Shown: in pieces, positions 11,901 through 21,646 of the stretch
Layout of the letters: each line of letters opens with the position of its first letter
How positions within the stretch are numbered: position 1 is the first letter of the stretch
Source: Argopecten irradians
Lineage: Eukaryota > Mollusca > Bivalvia > Pectinida > Pectinidae
Direction: 5' to 3'
Length of the DNA: 64,000 nt
NCBI RefSeq assembly: GCF_041381155.1
Contig: NC_091147.1
Coordinates: 38,814,053-38,878,052 of the forward strand
The notes under the pieces: model-generated
Databases searched by the model: none
What the model saw: only the letters and a program-made list of their open reading frames with translations
Told to the model about the DNA's origin: nothing
Translations under genes and position numbers: made by a program

Positions 11901-12863
11901 AAAAAGTCAGCCATATTTTCTGTACTCATGACACATTAATCTGTTACAGTAAACAAAATTTAACATGCATATATATATGCATTTTTCATCCTTTGGGACG
12001 CATTATTATTATGCCATGATTCACATGTAAAACACTCACAAGTTCATGTAATATGGGATACAATGCTGATATTAGAGCTTGAGGCATCACATAATCTTAA
12101 ACATTGTTAAATCAAAGGGGGCGTTTATACAATTTAAAACGATGCAGCGATATACAGCATGTTAAAATATGTATCAGCATGTTTAAATATGTATGTATAT
12201 ATCGATATGCTACAAAAAACCGCCACCGGTACGCACATACCAGTATACCGGTATATTGATCCAGCCATAATTTAGAAATTTAGATTATATTTCTTTTGTT
12301 AACATATTGATATCGCTTCAATTTATTTGAACTTCGCATGATCATGACCTAGGTGAACATGCGTATGTATCCATTCGGGTCCAGAAACGTATTGCGGTAG
12401 ATCTGAAGTTTGATAATATTGACATCTAACGTTAGTCCAAGACAGTACAGAAGAATACAAAATGACTTTTGTCGACGCGTACGTATATTCGTTATCTATT
12501 ATAAAATGGTCGGTGCAAAGGAATATCCAAAATATAGATTATAAGTTAGATGGTAGTCATAACTGATCCCATATTAACCAATGTCTAATTTCGCGAGAAA
12601 GAGCCAACGATATGTATTTCTCTCTAGCGAAATTCTTGTGTTGTTAGCCAGGTAAGGTCATTCCCTCATTGGCGATCAGCGGAAACTGCCATCCAATAAC
12701 AAACAAACAGACCATGTATCAATCGTTGAATGGTAATGGCTGTGTTATTTTCATATTGTTCATACTAAATCGTGAAAATAGCAATGCTTAATCTATATAC
12801 TTTACCTATAATCAATCCAAATATTCCAGCAAGATATAGCGGAAGTTTCCTGTCAGTCGCCAT
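5703..12863 (-). CDS. ATP6AP2: ATP6AP2, V-ATPase accessory protein 2 / (pro)renin receptor; eight coding exons
   Basis: Exons on the minus strand are 12863-12806, 11749-11619, 11109-10969, 10104-10006, 9381-9193, 8481-8332, 7402-7289 and 5900-5703. They join in frame to 359 codons; the human protein has 350. Every junction is GT-AG. I joined the exons by eye using frame, splice sites and the remembered human protein. The product is a type I membrane protein that helps assemble the V-ATPase and acts in Wnt and renin signalling in vertebrates. Visible parts: a signal peptide (about 1-24), a lumenal domain in which ELQMIQDVFNT followed by LSNKPEML aligns without gaps to the human protein, a furin-type site RKVR at 285-288 matching human RKTR, one membrane helix at about 315-338, and a short tail with the diagnostic WNIDPGRDSIIYRMT. 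The start ATG at 12863 opens the signal peptide. No frameshift or stop was seen. Confidence 0.93.
5885..6715. repeat. Minisatellite made of the ATP6AP2 intron 7/exon 8 boundary
   Basis: About 14 extra copies of a unit holding GTCGCCGGTCACCTGTCAAA, in 64-66 bp and about 35 bp forms. Read on the minus strand, each full unit has a 3' splice acceptor (TTTTGACAG) followed by the first 29 nt of exon 8. The true boundary at 5900/5901 is the left end of the array. The long plus-strand frame through the array is only a result of the 66-bp period. Confidence 0.9.
6716..7288. other. Rest of ATP6AP2 intron 7
   Basis: Non-coding. An open plus-strand frame at about 6842-7132 has no recognisable domain and lies wholly in the intron, so I do not call it a gene. 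Confidence 0.5.
7289..7402 (-). CDS. ATP6AP2: ATP6AP2 exon 7, with furin-type site
   Basis: 114 nt (38 codons) between CTTCAG and GTAAGT. It codes for ITDDFRHLYKDNVIVEV and onward to GYIRKVRSLKAAE. RKVR (residues 285-288) sits where the human protein is cut by furin at RKTR. Confidence 0.9.
7464..7689. mobile_element. TA-flanked MITE in ATP6AP2 intron 6
   Basis: Inverted ends CTGTAAACTAACTTTCTCTC and, on the other strand, CTGTAAATTAACTTTCTTTC, each followed by a CGCG-containing stretch, flanked by TA on both sides (7462-7463 and 7690-7691). This is the pattern of Tc1/mariner-type MITEs. It is 226 bp and non-coding. Looser relatives rich in CGCGAAA words occur near 7930-8100 and 58090-58155. 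Confidence 0.65.
8332..8481 (-). CDS. ATP6AP2: ATP6AP2 exon 6
   Basis: 150 nt (50 codons, phase 0 at both ends) between TTAACAG and GTATGA. It codes for LSNKPEMLLSKSPDLLSF and onward to LVTDFIHK, matching the human KHLAKDHSPDLYSL region. Confidence 0.88.
8862..9122. repeat. 33-bp minisatellite in ATP6AP2 intron 5
   Basis: About eight diverged tandem copies of a 33-bp unit containing AAAATATACATTGTCAGGGC. Both strands stay open through it because 33 is a multiple of three, which explains overlapping open frames on both strands here. It begins about 70 bp downstream of the exon 5 donor. Confidence 0.75.
9193..9381 (-). CDS. ATP6AP2: ATP6AP2 exon 5
   Basis: 189 nt (63 codons, phase 0 at both ends). 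It starts FFDVHSDFDVFRKIPN after TTGTAG and ends ELQMIQDVFNT. The donor is the weak GTACAC. I chose it because the joined protein then aligns gap-free with human ATP6AP2. Reading on past it runs into the intronic 33-bp repeat. Confidence 0.82.
9712..9893. repeat. 41-bp minisatellite in ATP6AP2 intron 4
   Basis: Four to five near-identical copies of a 41-bp unit containing GTTAGATAGTCAACCTGTAA and TCTCAATGAGGTAC. The low divergence points to recent expansion. Confidence 0.8.
10006..10104 (-). CDS. ATP6AP2: ATP6AP2 exon 4
   Basis: 99 nt (33 codons, phase 0 at both ends) after TTTGTAG, coding for DVASVDIGELMNNLQNAFF and onward to DAGVDNS, with a GTAATT donor. Confidence 0.85.
10604..10775. repeat. 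86-bp tandem duplication in ATP6AP2 intron 3
   Basis: Two copies, 10604-10689 and 10690-10775, that differ at only a few bases. Non-coding. Confidence 0.8.
10969..11109 (-). CDS. ATP6AP2: ATP6AP2 exon 3
   Basis: 141 nt (47 codons, phase 0 at both ends) between CTTCAG and GTAAGT. It contains WNGLKQGSLFKRPKANV, which matches human WPGLAVGNLFHRPRATV and is a strong family signature. Confidence 0.9.
11619..11749 (-). CDS. ATP6AP2: ATP6AP2 exon 2
   Basis: 131 nt after a TTTACAG acceptor. It codes for AHAVSQELVVTHAPKYVHF and onward to LGVPAQ, then a GTCAGT donor in phase 0. The signal peptide probably ends before QELVV. Confidence 0.85.
11750..12805. other. ATP6AP2 intron 1
   Basis: About 1.06 kb without an evident nested gene. 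It has a run of ten G near 11852 and a patch of short palindromes with ACCGGTA words near 12225-12255. Confidence 0.6.
12806..12863 (-). CDS. ATP6AP2: ATP6AP2 exon 1
   Basis: 58 nt coding for MATDRKLPLYLAGIFGLII, most of the signal peptide, ending in phase 1 at a GTAAAG donor. The next exon completes an Ala codon. Confidence 0.88.
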
Positions 12864-13020
12864 TTTGGATAACCATGTGACACGACGTCAGATCAAACGG
12901 AACTCATCGCGTCTTTGCTTTTCTCTATGAAAACGTCCGAGAGATCTATCGCGCAAAGTATACCGGTAATGCTCGGGTTAGTGCACCGCCGTGCCTGGCG
13001 GGGTTTGTGAGTTGGCAAAG
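12864..13020 (-). promoter_or_regulatory. Likely 5' UTR and promoter of ATP6AP2
   Basis: This is the only CpG-rich patch near the gene start. On the minus strand it runs from about 13020 through an ACCGGTATAC stretch to a pyrimidine-rich segment just before the ATG at 12863. No TATA box is obvious, as is usual for housekeeping genes. The extent is inferred from position. Confidence 0.35.
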
Positions 13021-13857
13021 TGTAAATAGGCCTACTTCAGAGATTGTCAATTCATTCATTTATTCTAAACCATGCAGCTTGAAATAATTGGCTAATTTTA
13101 GCAAGGCTTTCATCTCCATTTGTAAATTACCTTGTTCTAACTTTTATTTATAAGTGAGAAACCTTGCTTAAGTAAACACAAATAGAGTCTAAAACAAAGA
13201 TTGTTATTTTTTCACAAAGTAGATTCGTTTTCATACACGTATCTAGGAGTAGACTCTATATTGATGAATTAAAATGAGAGATTTCATAAAAAAGAAATTG
13301 AAATTATTAAAACATTCAAGAAATGCTATGTTTGCTGTTTACAAGCCTTTAAGATTTTTTTTAAGAATCATTCCTCTTCCTACGGTATCTATATTCAGTT
13401 AATTAAAAATATACAAATGATTCTCTCGGTATTAGCAGTATTACCGTATTCAGTACGTAGAAGTAGGGGGTCACGAAAATATTACAGCTATATGCAAACG
13501 TATACTTAATTGGTATTATGAAAGTACGTGTGATACATAGTATATGGCGAATTAGGGAGATTCCATAACTATATAGAGCTTAAAAACAGAATAATTATGT
13601 TCTGGCACATAATGATCACAACTAATAATCTGTCTAGCAATATACATGCGCATGTATATAAGTTGATGTTTAACTTATACAAACAAATACTATGATGGAA
13701 TTCAAATGGATGCATAATGTTAAACATATTTTCGAAGAAATTGGTGTTTATTAATGTACGTAGGACTACCAGAATAAATGTACTGCGACGATTTTCGTTG
13801 TGTTTTAGTCCATACGTATGTACGTGTTTGATAGTTGCCGAGATCGTAATAATACTT
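13021..13857. other. Intergenic DNA
   Basis: Nothing recognisable on either strand. Confidence 0.5.
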
Positions 13858-14272
13858 TAAAGGCCCACTACCTTTCCGAAACGGCTTTTAATTTTTAAAA
13901 TGGGAATGTAAAACAAGATCGATACTTTTGTAGAGTTGCAAAAGTTATTAGCTTTCCGTTAATATTATATTTATCATCACCTTCTGAACGATTTGATTAG
14001 AATAAATAAAATGTTTATTTTCATAAAGCGGGTCGTATTATGTTTCCCGCCGTCGTCCTATAAGTACCGCGCTGTAGTTGATTATCATTGCGCCAGACGG
14101 CAAAACAGCGAATTGACTCTCAAATGTTTTCATATATTACGCAGGAAATCTTGCATATGTTTGGTGTCGTAACCTTATTTTAGGTCATCGGTATGCATTT
14201 TCTGATGTTATTAATGTTTTTAAGAAACCTTTATATTTTGCTCCGGAAGGGTAATGGGCTATGCCAATACAA
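13858..14272. mobile_element. Non-autonomous DNA transposon (MITE), about 0.4 kb
   Basis: Left end AAGGCCCACTACCTTTCCG and right end, in reverse complement, GGCATAGCCCATTACCCTTC form imperfect inverted repeats. The interior is non-coding. The superfamily is not assigned. Confidence 0.5.
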
Positions 14273-15554
14273 ACTGTGGTACCCGGAACTAGTGACATGA
14301 CTGGAAACAAGATGATAATTACCACATTGATAAATTTGACTACGAGAAGTTGATCAGACTCCGTGTTATATGTATATATATGTGTTTCCTCTCAAATCAC
14401 TGAGTTCCTACAGCATGATGGCTGTCGTCTGTCACGTCACATAAAAGATAAATAGATCGGGTCGTCTTGTGCTGGGTTACCACTTCAGTGAAGAAACAAC
14501 ACAGTTGTAAATTTCCAATAGTGTATTAAAATCCAAACAGAATATATGTAAAGAATACAGAGGTATCACATCCAGCCTATCATCCAGACTCGGGCTCTCG
14601 TCAGACTCGCTCATCCTCTCATACGCACTCTCTTTTATACCACTCATCTTGTTAAGGTTCTCGCGAGAACAGAAAACATCCCTAACAAACTCCTAATTGA
14701 CAGAAGTTTGGGCACCGTGTTGATACATTTTGGGCACCCCATAATTCGAAATTGGGCGCACTAGTCATCAAGATAATCACTAAACCAACGCAACACTTAT
14801 TAATTAATTATTTATCATAAAGCCCCTAACTCCGATATATAAACACTCTCACGGTGTCAGTTATACGACTCTGGGAGCACATCTGGGCCCTGATCGCCCA
14901 AATTGGTCCTATATAAAAATGTACATTACAGTACATATAATAGAGCATACTTAAATCTATCGTAAAATAAAGATCAAGGATTTATATTCATATACGTCCT
15001 TGCAAAGTTTAATTTTTAAGATCAATTTGTAAAAAAAAGGGTTGGTTGGTTGGTTCAGTGATATAGAGAAATCATCAAACTATAAATTCTAATTTTAAAA
15101 ATTATTTTGAATTTGAAAAACATTTTGTGAAATTATTTAAGTCAACGGATAGGCAAATAATAATAAAATTCAGAACTTCAAACTTGCACTTACCTATAGA
15201 AACTGGAAGATGGACTGATTCCTGAAGTAAATAGAACTTGGAATCGGTGTTTTACTGATGTTTGAATCGAATGTACAAAATGTATACTGTATGATGAAAC
15301 GTTTAAGAGAAATGCATATCTGAAATTACTATTATAGAAATCATAGTATTATCAAAATGGAGGCCTATTTACTGTATGTAACATAACTTTTCGAAAAATG
15401 TATGTAAGTTTTTGAAAGATAAAAACTATTGATTGAGCATGTACATCACGTGCACTAATACATATTGTAATACACTGTCACGCTATGTGCCCTTTATATA
15501 CATGCATGACTATAAGACTCTTTCATATTTGGATATCAAGGACATAGGTAAATG
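14273..15554. other. Intergenic DNA
   Basis: No gene seen. A somewhat GC-richer patch at about 14560-14910 has repeated GGGCACC/GGGCGCA words. I could not pair its ends with anything, so it stays unassigned. Confidence 0.45.
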
Positions 15555-15637
15555 TAGCCACTGTTGTAGCGGAAAAGATATCGCCTTCTGAAAGTCAGTC
15601 AGAAGGCGATATCTTTTCCAATACAACAGTAGCTAGG
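15555..15637. repeat. Long near-perfect hairpin
   Basis: The core arms GGAAAAGATATCGCCTTCTG (15571-15590) and their exact reverse complement (15600-15619) are separated by about 9 bp. With weaker pairing the arms extend to about 37 bp through CACTGTTGTA/TACAACAGT. It could be a tiny foldback element or an expressed stem-loop. Confidence 0.75.
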
Positions 15638-15645
15638 ATTTAGGG

Positions 15646-15737
15646 TTATTCTACCCGAGGGTTACAAATTTTGTACAACCTGATGCTTGCCGAGGTTTTT
15701 ACAACATTATGTGACCCGAGGGTAGAATATCCCCATC
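15646..15737. repeat. Second inverted repeat with CCGAGGGT words
   Basis: GGGTTATTCTACCCGAGGGT near 15646 pairs with ACCCGAGGGTAGAATATCCC near 15713-15735. Similar CCGAGGG...GATATCCC arrangements occur in the TRIM upstream flanks (22359-22429 and its copies) and near 53010-53110, suggesting a dispersed foldback family. Confidence 0.5.
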
Positions 15738-16124
15738 CTTCATATTCACGTATGAAAGAGTATGTTTTTTTCTCATACCTCGACGTTTTATTGCAATTTC
15801 ATTACAATGATTTTCCGCCATTTTGAAATAAATTTGAAAGAAAATTTGACTGCAAGTCAACTCTATATACATGAAAAATTGCTTGATATTTTCTTTTAAG
15901 TAAATCCAGCCTAGTTTCTAAAAATAAATCGTTAAATTGTACCCCAAAAATAGTAATTATGTTGACGCTGTGACGTCACGAGGCTTTATTGCATGGATAG
16001 CATGAGTGTATTGCCCTAGACCAGCCAGTATTACACGAGTAGGTATATGAGAGAAAACATTATGTATAGTAACCTTCTGTTATATACTTGTATGTCTGAG
16101 AGCGGTATAAAATCTGAAAATCTG

Positions 16125-16510
16125 TCAATCAATCTTTTATTTACCAAAAGCCCTTAGACTTATAGGTTCAAAACATGTACACATTACATTTAATTTAATT
16201 TAATTGCATTTATGATTACAATTATATTTACAATGTAGTTTAGACATTGAAAAATGTAAACGAAATATCAACTTTAAATATATATTTCGATCATCGTCTC
16301 TTAAAAGCTAGATACAAGTATTTCCCTAAATTTGATAACTCTCTGACATTTTCTATACTAAGCAATTATATCACTTTAAATATCGACGTTTTCCTGTAAT
16401 AATATTGTTTAATTAATTGGCGCCTGAGATCAATATAAAATGGACAAATCAAAATAAAGTGAAACTCATCTTCTATATCCCTTACAAATTCTGTTTTCTT
16501 GTTACAAATT
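16125..16510 (-). mobile_element. LINE 3' end fragment (reverse-transcriptase C-terminal zinc-finger part)
   Basis: The minus strand encodes DIEDEFHFILICPFYIDLRR and, after an in-frame stop, NVRELSNLGKYLYLAFKRR. This is the zf-RVT region that closes the reverse-transcriptase ORF of many LINEs. The 3' end runs into AATAAAAGATTGATTGA. It is 5'-truncated, with at least one stop, so it is a dead copy. Confidence 0.7.
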
Positions 16511-16685
16511 CTGTTTCTTCTTATCACATGTAGCTAAATCTTGTTCACTCCTTGTCTACCTGTAGTCTAAATCTTGTGCATTTGATCCGTGCATGTCTAC
16601 CTATCTTGTGCACTCCTTGTCTACCTGTAGTCTGAACGTAGTTCATTCTGTGTGAACAAGGGTGTAACTAATTTGCGCTCGACTT

Positions 16686-17308
16686 TTAGTGTTAATATGT
16701 TGTGACACTGTCAGAGAAGTAGTGGTAATATGTTGAGACACTGTCAGAGAAGTAGTGGTAATATGTTGAGACACTGTTAGAGAAGTAGTGGTAATATGTT
16801 GAGACATTGTTAGAGAAGTAGTGGTAATATGTTGAGACAGTGTCAGAGAAGTAGTGGTAATATGTTGAGACACTGTTAGAGAAGTAGTGGTAATATGTTG
16901 AGACATTGTTAGAGAAGTAGTGGTAATATGTTGTGACACTGTCAGAGAAGTAGTGGTAATATGTTGAGACACTTTTAGAGAAGTAGTGGTAATATGTTGT
17001 GACATTGTTAGAGAAGTAGTGGTAATATGTTGAGACACCGTTAGAGAAGTAGTGGTAATATGTTGAGACACCGTTAGAGAAGTAGTGGTAATATGTTGAG
17101 ACATTGTTAGAGAAGTAGTGGTAATATGTTGAGACATTGTTAGAGAAGTAGTGGTAATATGTTGAGACACCGTTAGAGAAGTAGTGGTAATATGTTGAGA
17201 CACCGTTAGAGAAGTAGTGGTAATATGTTGAGACATTGTTAGAGAAGTAGTGGTAATATGTTGAGACACTGTTAGTGAAGTAGTGGTTATTTGTTGAGAC
17301 ATTGTTTA
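16686..17308. repeat. 33-bp minisatellite, about 19 copies
   Basis: Tandem 33-bp units containing GTAGTGGTAATATGTTGAGA. The minus strand is open for 219 codons and would read SQHITTTSLTV over and over. The frame is explained by the period and has no gene-like flanks, so I do not call a protein. Variants (CACTGTCAG, CATTGTTAG, CACCGTTAG) are mixed, showing repeated internal shuffling. Confidence 0.85.
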
Positions 17309-17424
17309 TGGTATCAATAGTATTATTATAGGGTAATGATTCAGATTTATTTCACTATTTCTAGTTGTAAGAAATTTTGTGAGAATTACTCTCTTACCTC
17401 TTATTCTCCTGATAATCTAGTTTT

Positions 17425-17695
17425 GCGCTACCAACAACCCTGGCACGTCTGTAAATGACATGACTATTAATAGGACGTCAAAACTAATGAAACCGCAAAA
17501 AAGGGGCAGCGGTTGGCGAGTGGTCAAGATATCCTGACATACTACCTAGGGGTTACAAGTTCGAATATCATGTGGGGCAGCTGTCAGGTTCTGATCGGTA
17601 GCCGGTGGTTTTACTCCGCTTTCCTCTACCAACATAACGAGCACATCCTGAAATGACCTGGCTGGTAATTGGATGTTAAACTAATAAAACCAAAC
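17425..17695 (+). mobile_element. tRNA-derived SINE, preceded by a truncated copy
   Basis: A truncated tail (17425-17500) with CCTGGCACGTCTGTAAATGA precedes a fuller copy from about 17508. That copy has an A-box-like GGTTGGCGAGTGGTC, a B-box-like GGTTACAAGTTCGAATATC, then a conserved body (GGTGGTTTTACTCCGCTTTC) and a tail (ATGACCTGGCTGGTAATTGG). A related copy lies at the matching place beside TRIM copy 3 (42495-42690), so it was in the ancestral duplicated unit. Confidence 0.75.
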
Positions 17696-18216
17696 TTTAG
17701 TTGCCAGAAACATTTCATTTGAGTTCTTTTTCATTTCTCAAACAGAAACAATTAACTATTGAAACTCATGTCCATTAATGTGATGTGAAAAACAGATTAT
17801 TACACTCGTAGCGCTGTGTAAGATGAAATATAAAAATCTTGTAGAGTAATTGGGTATGCAACTTGTGTAAAGGCTCGTACGTGGCATATCAGATTATAGC
17901 ACTTGTGAAATAAATTACGTACTTCATATCCACGAGTGTAAGATATATATCTAACATGAGGTGGTGAAAAATAACAAAGGCTGGTTGCATATAAAATCAT
18001 ATAACATCTTTAATTCATTTTACATTGTAACATCATCTTAATATATTAAGTGATTCTTCTGGATTCTGAGATGGAACTTTAGAAAGAAAAGATGTACAAA
18101 CAAGTGTCATTAATTATTGTCTTATTTTAATCATCACACAACCAATGTTTTGAGATGTGATGTTAAATACATTTCCTTGTTTGTTATTATTGTAATGTAT
18201 CACAGTTTCCATTAAT
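17696..18216 (-). other. 3' flank of TRIM copy 1
   Basis: Homologous to 42691-43211 beside copy 3 over its whole length. It shares the words ATATCTAACATGAGGTGGTG with all four copies. It contains the 3' UTR. No AATAAA is evident close to the stop. Confidence 0.6.
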
Positions 18217-20190
18217 TCAGCAGAGTTGAAAGATACGAATGTAGCTACGATCATCCACAGTATCACTCAGGTTGGAAACCACAAACTTTTCACCATTAAC
18301 AGCTGTTGCCCTTGGTCTCCGCATTCCATCTGTAGATGTCAGTAGTTCCCGGACACGTGTCCCATCCCCAGATATCTGTACGACGTTGTGTGAAAAACAA
18401 CCACACACGTATATGTTTCCCTCCCTATCTACGTCTATTCCAGTAGAAACTCTCACGACACCAACCTTCATCACGTCCGTGCGGCGTTTGTCTGGCGACA
18501 GTCTGGACACTGCGACTTGTCCGTCTTTGTGGTTACAAGTACTGACGAGTATGTCACCTGTCTCTGTATCATGTCCCAGGTTCCAGCATGTGTTGTCATA
18601 TTTGTGTAACATGTCAGTGGCTCCGTCCTGTGTCAGACTGTACACTCCTCCTCCATACTCACTCACTACAAACCTCCCGTCTGTATGTGTGATACCACGT
18701 AAATCTTTGTCTATGTTGATGACAGATGACAGAGATAGTTTTTTGTCCTCCACTTTTACCACATGTACACCTTTACCACAGACAGCGACTGCCACAGTAG
18801 TGTTGTTCACCAAACACATATCACAAGGATTTTCAGGAACGGTCAACTGATCCAGGTACTGTCCTTCGTCTGTAAACAGTTTCAGTCTCTTGTTTGTACT
18901 GTCACTAACTACTAAGTTGTTATCTGGAAGGTACACAATTCCACGTATCTTAATATCTTGATCAGCTGGAATACGTACGTTGAACTTCCTTATCTCCTTC
19001 GCTTGGCGTTCTGACAGCGTTAGTGGAACGAACCCAGAATCAACAGGGAAACGTCTCCCCTGTTTCTCGATCACAATATTCCCCAACATGTGATCACCTT
19101 GAGTGCCAGGTTTAGGAACATGATGCTGGATACTGACGGATGTATAGGGCTCCCTCATGTCTTTGATCAGGTCCTGACATGACTCGATCTCGGCCTGTCC
19201 CCTCTGATACATCATTATAACTTCCATGGGATTGTTTTCCTCCACAGCTTTGACGGAGGACTTCATAGTATTTAGCATACCCTTCATCAGACGATCACAT
19301 TGCCGTAATGACATGTCAATGTTCTCTTTCTCCTCCTTATACTTTGTGACCAATTCATCCGTGACAGCTTTCTGACGTTCATCTAGTTCTTTCTCGATCC
19401 TCTGGCGAAGATCTGTGATGCTCTTCAGAACAACTTCTTGATTCTGAACCAAGGTTTGGATCTGTTCATCAAAGTCCTTCACTAACGACTTCATGGCCTC
19501 AGCCCCTTTCTTCAGCATCTCTTCCATGTCTCTTAGTCGTGTCCCACTTTTTAACCTCTCTAAATAATCCTTGGCTGTCATCACCACTTCCTGTTCACAC
19601 TGTCTGTGGTATTTGATCATGCATACATGGCACCCAAGACGTTGGTGCTTTTCACAATACCAAAGGATTTTTTCTTCGTGTTGATCACATTTCGGGACTG
19701 ATTCCTCCGGTTTTGACCTGCTGATATCATACTCACTGATATCTAAGATATCACAGTCATTGTGCAGGATGTCATGATGTTGTTTCTTACAGTTCTCACA
19801 AAAATGGATGTTCATCATTTTGCACCAGAACTTGGCTGGATTAGTCAGGGTACCTTTGGTCTGGCAGGGTTTGCAGTATGGTAATTCAGATGAACGTTCC
19901 TTTAGCTGGATCAGATCCTGGATTACGACATTAGTCGGGAACTGCTCCGCCCATTTCTCCTTTGGTTCAGCTTGATTGACAGGGGAGGTCGTCCTCCGAC
20001 AGATTGGACAGGGAAATGAGGTATCTGACACCCTCTTCTCAGAAACTTCCTTGTCAATGTAAGTCCCAAGACATTCCTGACAGAAGCTGTGTAGACAAGG
20101 TAGGGACTTGGGTTGTTGGAGTCTTTCAAGGCAGATTGGACACTCAAGTAAGTGTAGATCAAGTTCTGGAGGACGTCCGCCTTCAGCCAT
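18217..20190 (-). CDS. TRIM copy 1 (alpha): RING, two B-boxes, coiled coil, NHL-like propeller; probable E3 ubiquitin ligase
   Basis: An intact 657-codon single coding exon. The RING finger is C3HC4 with C17, C20, C32, H34, C37, C40, C61 and C64. B-box 1 lies at about 106-143 (C106, C109, C123, C131, C134). B-box 2 lies at about 168-195 (C168, H171, C179, H182, C187, C190, H195). A coiled coil runs over about 211-346. The last 240 residues form NHL-like blades (GIVYLPDNNLVVSDSTNKRL, then GNIYVCGCFSHNVVQISGDG). Proteins of this build transfer ubiquitin, with the propeller binding RNA or protein. The target here is unknown. The closest relative in the window is copy 3: by hand count about 6 changes in the first 415 residues against about 31 in the last 240. 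The start MAEGGRPPELD is shared by all copies. Mollusc TRIM families are often linked to immunity; that role is inferred here. Confidence 0.92.
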   Translation of the reverse strand: MAEGGRPPELDLHLLECPICLERLQQPKSLPCLHSFCQECLGTYIDKEVSEKRVSDTSFPCPICRRTTSPVNQAEPKEKWAEQFPTNVVIQDLIQLKERSSELPYCKPCQTKGTLTNPAKFWCKMMNIHFCENCKKQHHDILHNDCDILDISEYDISRSKPEESVPKCDQHEEKILWYCEKHQRLGCHVCMIKYHRQCEQEVVMTAKDYLERLKSGTRLRDMEEMLKKGAEAMKSLVKDFDEQIQTLVQNQEVVLKSITDLRQRIEKELDERQKAVTDELVTKYKEEKENIDMSLRQCDRLMKGMLNTMKSSVKAVEENNPMEVIMMYQRGQAEIESCQDLIKDMREPYTSVSIQHHVPKPGTQGDHMLGNIVIEKQGRRFPVDSGFVPLTLSERQAKEIRKFNVRIPADQDIKIRGIVYLPDNNLVVSDSTNKRLKLFTDEGQYLDQLTVPENPCDMCLVNNTTVAVAVCGKGVHVVKVEDKKLSLSSVINIDKDLRGITHTDGRFVVSEYGGGVYSLTQDGATDMLHKYDNTCWNLGHDTETGDILVSTCNHKDGQVAVSRLSPDKRRTDVMKVGVVRVSTGIDVDREGNIYVCGCFSHNVVQISGDGTRVRELLTSTDGMRRPRATAVNGEKFVVSNLSDTVDDRSYIRIFQLC

Positions 20191-20217
20191 TGTAGGTATT
20201 GGTAGTGTTCAAGGTGG

Positions 20218-20223
20218 ATCTAA
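20218..20223 (-). promoter_or_regulatory. Putative 3' splice site of a 5' UTR intron, TRIM copy 1
   Basis: On the minus strand TTATTTTTAG/ATCCACCTTG lies 30 bases before the start codon and is kept in all four copies. This suggests that the coding exon is preceded by a non-coding first exon (see 23453-23530). Confidence 0.4.
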
Positions 20224-20561
20224 AAATAAATCGTCATCAAAAAACAATTAAACATTATGTACGTGATAAATCCTATTTGCTAGAAAAAATATATTGTACT
20301 GTATTCATAATAATGTATTCAATTCATTCTATCATATAGCTAGTTGATTTTGTGAGTATTATGTTTTCGCGATTTCACAGGACATTACTATGACCGCGAA
20401 AAGTTGATCCGCAAAATATCGAGAAATGGTTGAATAATATGTAATGCGGATAGGCAGATTCGTGAAAATAAAGGTTTTTGTTCAAATCTCGAAAATTACG
20501 GTAATTTCATTTCCCTTTGACTGGCTTACTATAGAAACATTGACATGCCATCATAACTTAA

Positions 20562-21646
20562 GATTTAAGGCCATGTTTAAACTTGTTATTTTTTGTATGC
20601 CTATATATCACTTCTTAGGTGTACTTGAACATTACTTAGTTGATATAAAGCGTCTTTGCATTCGACCTAACCTTAGATATTACAGTTGACTAATAGATTG
20701 TTGTGTTGTTTGTAAAATTTGGTAAAATATGCAAAAAATGTAGATTTCAGATCTGCAAGTGCACAGGTTTCAGTACATACTTCTGTCACCAAATAACCCT
20801 GCCATTATGTTTACTAGTGTTTATGGCATGTAGTAGGAGCGATGGTTTGACTGGATTCAACTTTACAAAAGCATAGACATAGAATTCTTTATTACTTTGT
20901 CAGGAAAATGGCGGCTATAGATTATAACACGCAAATATGGTATATATGGGACATCCCCAATTGATACTAATGTACATATTAAATGTTATGTCATATGAAC
21001 ATAGTGGGACTTTTTTAAAGAAAAAAAATGTTTAATATAAGGGTTTAAGTGTATTTCCACAATCTGCATGTTTTGCCCCAAGTACAGCAGTTAAATATTT
21101 TTTCTCAAAACTAGTCTTCGTTTCATGTCCAGTGTTCCTAAAAGTATATAGTAGACTTATTTGAGATGATTGAAATGCCTTCCTATAATGCTATATTTTC
21201 ATCATATAATCTACAGTCACCATTTTTTTAATAAGGTGAAAAAGGGCCCAATACGTATGTCTTTGTAAGGTCGAATCCGGTCAAACCATCGCTCCTACTA
21301 CATGCTATAAAATTTAGTTAACATAATGGCATGGTTATTTTGTGACAGAAATATGTACTGAACCCAAACCTACAATTTTTTTGGCATATTTTGCAAAAAT
21401 ATACAAACCAATGCTTCTACTACATGCTATAAACAAAAGTAAACATAAAGACATGATTATTTGGTGACAGAAATATGTATTGAATCCTGTGGACTTGCAT
21501 AACTGAAATCTACAATTTTTTTGCATATATTACCAATTTTTTTATGAACATCACAATAATCTACTAATCAACTGTAATCGACTAAGTTATATACAAGTAC
21601 ACCTAAGAAGTGATATATAGGCATACAAAAAATCACGTTTAAAACC
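20562..21646. mobile_element. 1.1-kb foldback DNA transposon at a TTAA site (copy 1)
   Basis: Long inverted arms: TGTATGCCTATATATCACTT near 20597 pairs with AAGTGATATATAGGCATACA near 21609, and GTAGTAGGAGCGATGGTTTG near 20831 pairs with CAAACCATCGCTCCTACTAC near 21282. The right arm has an internal duplication of part of itself. TTAA stands at both borders (20558-20561 and 21647-21650). Copy 4 of the TRIM array has one TTAA at 63324-63327 and lacks the element. TTAA targets are typical of piggyBac-type elements. No transposase is present. Confidence 0.8.

Noticed and set aside
14560-14910. GC-richer patch considered as a possible solo long terminal repeat
   Set aside because: No second copy, target duplication or internal element part is visible, so no claim is made.
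16643-17302. 219-codon minus-strand frame of SQHITTTSLTV repeats
   Set aside because: Fully explained by a 33-bp minisatellite. The frame ends where the repeat ends, and no signal peptide, splice sites or unique domain are present.
18272-18850. 192-codon frame antisense to TRIM copy 1, with shorter antisense frames in the other copies
   Set aside because: Shadow of the conserved coding strand. The frames are not kept at equal length among the four copies.
21335-21526. 63-codon frame repeated in three TRIM upstream flanks
   Set aside because: It lies in the arm of the foldback element and is repeated only because the flank is duplicated.
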